Origin: JBBRDU01 sp038203615
Lineage (GTDB): Bacteria > Verrucomicrobiota > Verrucomicrobiia > Chthoniobacterales > UBA10450
Reading direction: 5' to 3'
DNA: 64,000 nucleotides
NCBI GenBank assembly: GCA_038203615.1
Contig: JBBRDU010000003.1
Span: 12,900 to 76,899 of the forward strand
Shown here in pieces: positions 59,033 to 64,000 of the stretch. The translations under genes and the position numbers were made by a program. The notes under the pieces were generated by a model. It saw only the letters and a program-made list of their open reading frames with translations. It was not told the origin of the DNA and made no database searches. Each line of letters opens with the position of its first letter. The first letter of the stretch is position 1.

Positions 59033-59788
59033 TCAGCGCCGGTAGGCGGACTCGCGCGGGCCGTGATCGACCAGTTTGTGCTCGAACTCGGAAGCCAGCT
59101 CGGCCGCAAAATTATCCATCTCCACGATCATGGCGCGGATGCTGGTGACCAGAAAATTGTAACCAAACATGGCGGGGATGGCCACACACAGCGCCGTGAC
59201 GGTGGTGATGAGGGCGCCGGAGACGCCGGGTGCCATGGCGGCGAGGCTGGCGGAAGAGGCTTCGGCCACGCCCGTGAACGCATCCATTACCCCCCAAACC
59301 GTGCCGAGCAATCCGAGAAAAGGCGAACCGCTCACGGCCGTGGCCAGCAGAATCATCTGCGACTCAAGCCCGAGGGCGGTCTCACCCACGGCGCGTTCCA
59401 TGGCCACGCTGACCGCTCCCATTTGCACGGGCGAAACTTTCTCCGCAATCTCGAGCCGGGCGCGAAATGTTTCATCCATCTCGGATGACCCGAGGAGGTG
59501 GAAGGTCATTTCGCGACAGCCCGCCTGGTAGACATGAAAAAGGGGCGACCCGGGAAAGCGCGCGTTTTTCTCGAGCAAGCGAAGGGGCTGACGATCCTGC
59601 CGAAAAGCGGCGAGGAACCGCGCGTTTTGTTTTCGGGCAAATTGGATGACCCGCAGCTTGGTGATCATGATCGACCAGCTGAAAATCGAGACGATGGCGA
59701 GGAGGAGAAGGACCAGCTTGCCGGCAACGGTGGCGTGCTCGAAAGCGAAGAGCAGACCGCCGGCCGCAATCAATGTCGGAATGAGCAT
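59033..59788 (-). CDS. exbB: ExbB/TolQ/MotA-type proton channel protein
   Basis: 251 aa. Three membrane segments (about 5-22 and 24-42 region, 150-175, 195-215), with the MotA_ExbB core GSPFLGLLGTVWGVMDAFTG and PGVSGALITTVTALCVAIPAMFGYNFL. First gene of exbB-exbD-tonB. Confidence 0.92.
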   Translation of the reverse strand: MLIPTLIAAGGLLFAFEHATVAGKLVLLLLAIVSIFSWSIMITKLRVIQFARKQNARFLAAFRQDRQPLRLLEKNARFPGSPLFHVYQAGCREMTFHLLGSSEMDETFRARLEIAEKVSPVQMGAVSVAMERAVGETALGLESQMILLATAVSGSPFLGLLGTVWGVMDAFTGVAEASSASLAAMAPGVSGALITTVTALCVAIPAMFGYNFLVTSIRAMIVEMDNFAAELASEFEHKLVDHGPRESAYRR

Positions 59789-60152
59789 TTACGCGTCACC
59801 TCGGTAAGTAATAACGGATTCCGGCCAAAGCGAAAGTGGCGAGTTAGGAAAAGCACCGCTCGCACAAAGGCCACAGAGGGCACAACGAACGACCACGCAT
59901 TTTTCGATCACCGCGACAGAGCGCAGACTTGATACAAACTCCGACGCAACTGTAGCCGCCCCGCTCTACCTGCCGAGCCGTAGCGTTCTGCGAAGGCTGA
60001 TCGGGGCGTCTTTGGTTCAAACAAGGACATACTAGAACTGGTTGCAAAAGTCTGTAGCGGCGGTCTATGACCGCCGAATCGGGAATGCTTGCCAAGCAAG
60101 CACGGCGCTCATAGACCGCCGCCACAGTACGAAATCGACTTTTGCAACCGCT
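59789..60152. other. Non-coding region upstream of exbB with repeats
   Basis: 364 bases with no credible gene. It holds the TGTAGCCGCCCCG element copy (59951-60008), a decayed CACGGCG-type piece near 59921 and most of the large palindrome 60032-60156. The exbB promoter should lie near 59800-59900 on the minus strand but is not evident. Confidence 0.6.
59951..60008. repeat. TGTAGCCGCCCCG dispersed element, copy 2
   Basis: Direct copy of 41780-41836: TGTAGCCGCCCCGCTCT, then GCCG-GTAGC-like middle and a CGGGGCG end. CGCCCCG (59957-59963) pairs with CGGGGCG (60002-60008). Confidence 0.7.
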
Positions 60153-60156
60153 CTAG
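60032..60156. repeat. Large nested palindrome overlapping the lgt stop
   Basis: Outer arms 60032-60052 (CTAGAACTGGTTGCAAAAGT) and 60137-60156 (ACTTTTGCAACC-GCTCTAG) pair with few mismatches. Inside, 60052-60127 is a paired-hairpin element: CGGCGGTC-TAT-GACCGCCG and a matching right hairpin, ends CTGTAG and CCACAG. A central GCTTGCCAAGC adds a third hairpin. The right end CTAG supplies the lgt stop codon. Confidence 0.8.
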
Positions 60157-61088
60157 GCGGCCATCTTCTTGGGATAACTCGGATACATTTTCGCCACCAC
60201 GATAAAGGCCGCCCCGATGGCAATGAGAAAAAAGGAGAAGAACTGACCGCGCGTGAACCCGGCGATGAGCGCCGCATCCGGCTCCCGAAAATTTTCCACC
60301 ACGATCCGGAAGGCGGCATAACAAACAAAGAACAACCCGGTCAAAACGCCGTTAGGCTGCCGCATCCGCGTGCGCACGACCCAGAGAATCGCGAAAAGAA
60401 CAATCCCCTCGAAAAATGCCTCATAAAGTTGGGAGGGATGACGCGGTAACAAAATCGCGCGCAGCGCTTCCCGCACCGGAGGTTGCTGATGGGCCGCCGC
60501 CACGATGCTCTCAGCGGAAAGGAGAGAGGGATTAATTTTGGCGCAGGCCACGATCGCCTGCTGTGTCTCCGCCGGACTATCGAGCAATTCTTTGGGGAAT
60601 TGGACGGCCCAGGCGACCTGCGCGGCTCGCCCGTAGAGTTCCCCATTGATGAAGTTCGCGCAGCGCCCGAAGAACAGTCCGATCGGCGCGGTCACGCAAA
60701 GATTATCGCCCAGGTTCGTCCAGGAAAGGTGATGGCGCCGTGCGTAATAAAACGAAAAGAACAGGATCCCGAGCATGCCGCCATGGCTCGACATGCCCCC
60801 TTCCCAGACGCGCAGAATGGAGACCGGATCCCGCAACATGTCGGGCTTGTAGAAAAAGACGTAACCGAGCCGTCCGCCCACGATCACGCCGAGCAGCGCG
60901 CAGCCCGTGATAAAGTCGCCGACCTGGTCGGGAGAAAGATCGGCCAAGCCGTGCCTGGCCAGAACGCGCAGGAGCGCATAACTGAAGGCGAAGGCCATCA
61001 CGTACGCCATGCCATACCAGCGCGGCCCAATATTTTCCGAGAGATGGAAAATGAATGGGTCGAAGTTGTGCAGATAATAAGCAAGCAT
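60153..61088 (-). CDS. lgt: Prolipoprotein diacylglyceryl transferase
   Basis: 311 aa with about seven membrane segments. Lgt motifs: MAYVMAFAFSYALL, WEGGMSSHGGMLGI (catalytic His region), FFGRCANFINGELYGR (Lgt signature) and HPSQLYEAFFEG. It adds diacylglycerol to the lipobox Cys of prolipoproteins. It stands alone; its stop is inside the palindrome. Confidence 0.94.
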   Translation of the reverse strand: MLAYYLHNFDPFIFHLSENIGPRWYGMAYVMAFAFSYALLRVLARHGLADLSPDQVGDFITGCALLGVIVGGRLGYVFFYKPDMLRDPVSILRVWEGGMSSHGGMLGILFFSFYYARRHHLSWTNLGDNLCVTAPIGLFFGRCANFINGELYGRAAQVAWAVQFPKELLDSPAETQQAIVACAKINPSLLSAESIVAAAHQQPPVREALRAILLPRHPSQLYEAFFEGIVLFAILWVVRTRMRQPNGVLTGLFFVCYAAFRIVVENFREPDAALIAGFTRGQFFSFFLIAIGAAFIVVAKMYPSYPKKMAA

Positions 61089-61588
61089 GGCGTGCCCGAT
61101 TGTGGGCCATCAGAAGGCCGCCAGCAATCTAAACGCAGCCGGACGCGAGTTCCATTGGTGGGGCGAGACTCCGTCGAGCCGACAAATGAATCTCAGCATT
61201 TCAGTTTTTCAGCCCTCCCATTCCCAATCCAAAATTTCATTCCCTTTCCTGGCTTCCTGGTTTCCGAATTAATCATTCCTTTCCTTTCCAGCGTGTCAGT
61301 TCGTCAGCCCGATCCCCCTTCCCATTCCGCAATCCGCATTCTGTTATTCCTAATTTCCTCCCGATCCGTGCCATCCGTGTAATCCGTGGTAAACAATTCT
61401 TCTCCGCTTCTCAGCTTCCCAAAAACATCTGCGAAAATCTGCGCAATCTGTGGAAAAAATTCTTCCTCTCCTCCCCATTTCAGTTTTTCCGCATCAATTT
61501 CAATTCGAACGAGGAGGAAGCTAAACGCTAGGGGTTGCTAGGTTGGAAAAACGTTGACGCTACCCTCAATTTCCGGCTCGATCATGCC
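61089..61588. other. Non-coding region between lgt and the cassette array
   Basis: 500 bases with no credible gene. It contains one arm of the GTCGAGCCG palindrome (61157-61181) and then about 330 bases of AT/pyrimidine-rich word-like sequence: ATTTCAGTTTTTC appears twice, and CCATCCGTGTAATCCGTGG and CGCAATCTGTGGAAAAA are of the same type as the repeats around the GxxExxY remnant. No integrase gene and no recognisable attI site, although an integron platform would be expected on this side. Confidence 0.6.
61157..61181 (+). repeat. GTCGAGCCG-type palindrome, single arm
   Basis: GGTGGGGCGAGACTCCGTCG plus AGCCG, almost identical to the left arm at 17592-17616, but the partner arm is missing. 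Confidence 0.65.
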
Positions 61589-62083
61589 ATGAAAACAAAA
61601 CGGTGGGTCCTGTTCAGTTGTGTCACGTTGCTTTCCTTCGCAACGGCCGGTTCCGTGGCGGCAGGGGAAGCCAAGAGCGATGAACAAGCGCTTCGAGACA
61701 ATGACGCCAATTGGTCCAAAGCTGCGGCAGCCAAAGACCTCGACAGGGCACTTTCGTTCTATGCTGAGAACGCCAAGATGCTGCCTCCGAACGCTCCGAT
61801 CGCAACTACAAAGGAGGCAATTCGAAAAATCTGGAAAGAAATGCTCGAAAGCCCCGGTCTTGTTATCAGCTGGAAGACGAACCAGGTCCGGGTGGCCAAG
61901 TCCGGCGATATGGGCTTTGTCACTGGAACGTATGAGGTAACCACGAAGGACGATGGCGCCGAAGCGGTGCATGATCACGGCAAGTATCTTGAGGTTTGGG
62001 AAAAGACTAACGGAATTTGGAATTGCACTATGGATATCAATAATTCTGATCTGCCGGAGTCGGCGCCTTCCGAAAAAGCATAG
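61589..62083 (+). CDS. Exported NTF2-like (DUF4440/SnoaL) protein, cassette gene 1
   Basis: 164 aa from the ATG at 61589. Signal peptide MKTKRWVLFSCVTLLSFATA. NTF2-like body: DEQALRDNDANWSKAAAAKD, ALSFYAENAKMLPPNAP, VTGTYEVTTKDDG, GKYLEVWEKTNGIWNCTMD. Such folds bind small ligands or act as hydrolases; no function can be assigned. AT-richer than the chromosome. Followed 88 bases later by an attC site in the same orientation, the layout of an integron gene cassette. Confidence 0.8.
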   Translation: MKTKRWVLFSCVTLLSFATAGSVAAGEAKSDEQALRDNDANWSKAAAAKDLDRALSFYAENAKMLPPNAPIATTKEAIRKIWKEMLESPGLVISWKTNQVRVAKSGDMGFVTGTYEVTTKDDGAEAVHDHGKYLEVWEKTNGIWNCTMDINNSDLPESAPSEKA

Positions 62084-62170
62084 GAGACTTCCAGGGCGAC
62101 TCTTAGGTCGTTTGTCTCTTTCTCGGAGCGGCACAGTGGCATGCGATTGGTGCGGGGTGGCAGCGCAAAG

Positions 62171-62293
62171 GCCTAACCAAGCGATGCGGCGAACCGTTGG
62201 CCGCTCCGCCTTCTAGCTTATGGTAGCTACCACCTCTTACTTGCAGCCACACGCGCCCTCGCCAGCGGTCGCTGATCTTGTGTTTCGTTAGGT
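62171..62293 (+). other. attC recombination site 1 (integron-type)
   Basis: 123 bases. R'' GCCTAAC (62171-62177, fits RYYYAAC) and R' GTTAGGT (62287-62293, fits GTTRRRY) form the outer ends. The inner arms pair imperfectly: GATGCGGCGAACCGTTGGC against GCCAGCGGTCGCTGATC, with extra unpaired bases as usual for attC bottom-strand folds. Length and layout match site 2. Confidence 0.85.
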
Positions 62294-62336
62294 CACTACA
62301 GGCGGATGCTTATTCACAAGCGAACAATTCAAAGAT

Positions 62337-63093
62337 ATGACTAAATTAAGCCAAGGCAGATCAATCGGCATTCGAATTCTCTTGCTCGCTCTGGCGCTCC
62401 GCGGTGGAACGTTGGCAAGCTCCGGCGCAAATCCTCTGCCACCTGAAGACGTGTTTCGGAAGCTCATTTTGCAACGCGTGGAAGCGCATAGTCAGAATGA
62501 TGCAGCGGGCTACCTAAAGCTCCTCGCCACCGACTTCGTACATATCGACGACACGGGCAAGCGGTGAACGGTGAACGAGATGCAGACGCTGGTAGTGGCT
62601 AACCGCTCACACTGGGAAGTAAAAATTACATGCGCGTCCTTTGAGCGAGTCGATGGCCATCGTCGATTGCGAGGTGACGGAGATTGTTCCTTTCGGCCCC
62701 CGCCAGCTGCGCATGCCTCTCCATGAAACGGATGTCTTTGTGCTGCAAGGGGATCACTGGCTCTTTAAGGAGCATGCAGAAACGCACGCTCTCGACAGTC
62801 CTAAGGTGATGACACCAGACACTCGCTTGCTGGACGATTACGTGGGCCGCTACGAGTGGTGGCCGGAATACATCGACACGATTACGCGCAAGGGTGATCA
62901 GTTGTATGGGCAAGCCACCGGCGACTCGGCGGCAGCGCCGCTGCGAGCCGCCACTGACGAGTCCTTCTTTGTCGAGGGTGATCCGGGTCTGACCGTGTTT
63001 GTTCGCGGGGTGGGCGGGAAAGTGACGCACGAGTTGATTCACTTCCCGGATGGAAAGATCATCGTGGCGCGGAAGGTCACTGCTACTAGATAG
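62337..63093 (+). pseudogene. Broken exported NTF2-like gene, cassette gene 2
   Basis: It begins with a signal peptide (about 28 residues) and an NTF2-like start (RKLILQRVEAHSQNDAAGYL, ATDFVHIDDTGKR), then hits TGA at 62565-62567. The same frame stays coding-like after it (TVNEMQTLVVANRSHWEVKI). Near 62637-62643 (CCTTTGAG) the coding signal moves to another frame, which then runs to 63093 (SESMAIVDCEVTEI ... LHETDVFVLQGDHWLFKEH ... FPDGKIIVARKV). One nonsense change (CGA to TGA is the simplest) plus one inserted base explain it. Sequencing error is possible for either lesion. Confidence 0.75.
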
Positions 63094-63123
63094 GCATTCC
63101 GCGTCCGAGAATGTGACTGGAAG

Positions 63124-63246
63124 ACCCAACCATGCGATGCAGCCAACCGCTGGCCCGCGTACTGTCTCACTCTACTTTATGGAAACGCGTCCATTGCAAG
63201 CCACGCGCGCCCGGGCCAGCGGTGGCCGATCTTGTTCTCGTTAGAT
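63124..63246 (+). other. attC recombination site 2 (integron-type)
   Basis: 123 bases, the same length as site 1. R'' ACCCAAC (63124-63130), R' GTTAGAT (63240-63246). Inner arms GATGCAGCCAACCGCTGGCC (plus CG) and CGGGCCAGCGGTGGCCGATC pair closely with unpaired extra bases on one side. It follows the broken gene by 30 bases in the same orientation. Confidence 0.88.
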
Positions 63247-63301
63247 GCAGCGGTCTCCTTTTCGAAACAGCAACAACCTGAGATGATAGAAAGACAACGC
63301 C

Positions 63302-63835
63302 ATGAAATGTAGACGATTCGTAACCTTATTTGCCATCTCGCTGGTGGCACTCACGATGGGTGCGCAGGGCCAGAGCAGCAGTCCGCCAGCGAAAGCCGAT
63401 ACAAATCCTAACGAAACCCAAATTCGTCAGTTGTATGACCGCTGGGCCAAAGCATTTCGTGCCCACGATGTTGATGCCATTATGTCGATCTACGCTCCGG
63501 CAGATGCGCTTATCGCCTATGACATCGTGCCGCCGCTTCAATACGTCGGGAACGCCGCCTATCGAAAAGACTACGAGACATTCTTGGCCCAGTACGATGG
63601 GCCAATCGACGTAGAATATCGCGATCTCCGAATCGTTGCGGGCGATGACGTAGCCTTCATCCACACCTTGGAACGAATCAGTGGGACGTTGAAGAACGGA
63701 CAGAAATCCGACTTGTGGATTCGTGCGACCAGCGGCTTACGCAAGATCAATGGCAAGTGGCTCATCGTGCACGATCACATCTCGGCACCTGTCGATCTGG
63801 ACACTAGCAAAGCAGTGTTGGACCTGAAGCCGTGA
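63302..63835 (+). CDS. Exported NTF2-like (SnoaL/SgcJ-type) protein, cassette gene 3
   Basis: 177 aa. Signal peptide about 1-24 (FVTLFAISLVALTMGAQGQS). Body: NETQIRQLYDRWAKAFRAHD, AIMSIYAPADALIAYDIVPP, FLAQYDGPIDVEYRDLRIV, GQKSDLWIRATSGLRKING and WLIVHDHISAPVD, a clear SnoaL-like fold. Role unknown. The gene starts 56 bases after attC site 2. Its own attC is not seen before the window ends. Confidence 0.85.
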   Translation: MKCRRFVTLFAISLVALTMGAQGQSSSPPAKADTNPNETQIRQLYDRWAKAFRAHDVDAIMSIYAPADALIAYDIVPPLQYVGNAAYRKDYETFLAQYDGPIDVEYRDLRIVAGDDVAFIHTLERISGTLKNGQKSDLWIRATSGLRKINGKWLIVHDHISAPVDLDTSKAVLDLKP

Positions 63836-64000
63836 CAGATTTATACTTTCCTCCTCAAGCATCTAACCCCTATGTAAGATGTCAAGTGTGGCGGACGAGG
63901 GTGTAGGTGGATTGTTAGTTCATAAGATTGGTTGGTTTGGGAGTTGGTGTTTTCTGGAGGCGCTTCCTCTTCCGTTGGCACGTTGGTTTTTGTTCCAGCG
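63836..64000. other. Window end after cassette gene 3; possible partial reading frame
   Basis: No 123-base attC like the two before it. The DNA turns G/T-rich on the plus strand. On the minus strand a frame is open from the edge to a TAA at 63841-63843 (52 codons, including NQSYELTIHLHPRP and YIGVRCLRRKV). It could be the tail of an inserted element's gene or chance. ATCTAAC at 63861-63867 fits an R'' end, but no matching R' with paired arms was found. Confidence 0.3.

Noticed and set aside
62562..62570. TGA in the middle of cassette gene 2 as a selenocysteine codon
   Set aside because: No selenocysteine insertion element was seen after it, the residue context is not conserved for Sec, and a separate frameshift 75 bases later points to decay.
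63861..63920. Possible third attC (ATCTAAC ... GTTAGTT)
   Set aside because: The right heptamer does not fit GTTRRRY, the length is far from 123 bases and the inner arms do not pair.

Overview
The window looks like chromosomal DNA of a Gram-negative member of the Verrucomicrobiota, most likely a soil lineage near Chthoniobacterales. This is an inference from gene content: BamA/Skp, TonB-ExbB-ExbD and Lgt show a diderm envelope; MqnC shows futalosine-route menaquinone synthesis; a 20S proteasome with a UBact-type modifier occurs in few Gram-negative phyla, Verrucomicrobiota among them; and the dispersed palindromes and integron-type attC sites suit such genomes. The DNA is GC-rich except for the AT-richer last 2.5 kb. 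No rRNA, CRISPR array, prophage or complete insertion sequence was seen.

Layout. 0-10 kb: a three-domain fusion protein (UPF0489, NlpC/P60-like, CapA-like), GlpX, a beta/gamma-crystallin protein, a D-amino-acid-oxidase-like enzyme, MqnC, then BamA-Skp ending in a strong terminator. 10-15.6 kb: a DUF3108 protein, then a minus-strand operon running UBact modifier -> proteasome beta -> proteasome alpha -> cell-wall amidase -> peptidoglycan-binding protein, divergent from a LysM protein and a GYF-domain protein. 15.6-23 kb: an ABC exporter, a beta-hydroxyacid dehydrogenase, an HTH-MBL hydrolase-LipB-RuvC-DUF4337 cluster, a DUF1003 protein and a LOG-family protein. 23-37.5 kb: a kinase-PEGA-sulfatase-modifying-factor protein with an ECF sigma gene upstream, the bacterial alpha-2-macroglobulin/PBP1C pair, and a UvrD-like helicase with a palindrome inside its coding sequence. 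37.5-47.3 kb: a GxxExxY remnant between perfect inverted repeats, MalQ, malate dehydrogenase, PurC, an RlmI-like methyltransferase, two coiled-coil membrane proteins, GatC-GatA, tRNA-Thr(CGU) and TrpC. 47.5-61 kb: a universal stress protein, a TSUP permease, ferredoxin, ThiD, RNase III with a catalytically dead S41 peptidase homologue and PurD, a sulfotransferase, an HxlR regulator, a CPA1 antiporter, TonB-ExbD-ExbB and Lgt. 61-64 kb: an integron-like cassette array with two 123-bp attC sites and three exported NTF2-like genes, one of them broken.

The most interesting system is the compact UBact-PrcB-PrcA operon. The modifier ends in Gly-Gln, and the beta subunit keeps Thr1, Asp17 and Lys33, so tagging and degradation look functional. 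The ligase (PafA), deamidase (Dop) and ATPase ring (Mpa/ARC) are not in the window, and the operon runs on into two cell-wall genes. A second theme is a rich family of paired-hairpin palindromes. They sit between genes, supply stop codons to several genes, and in two cases (pbpC, uvrD) lie inside reading frames without breaking them.
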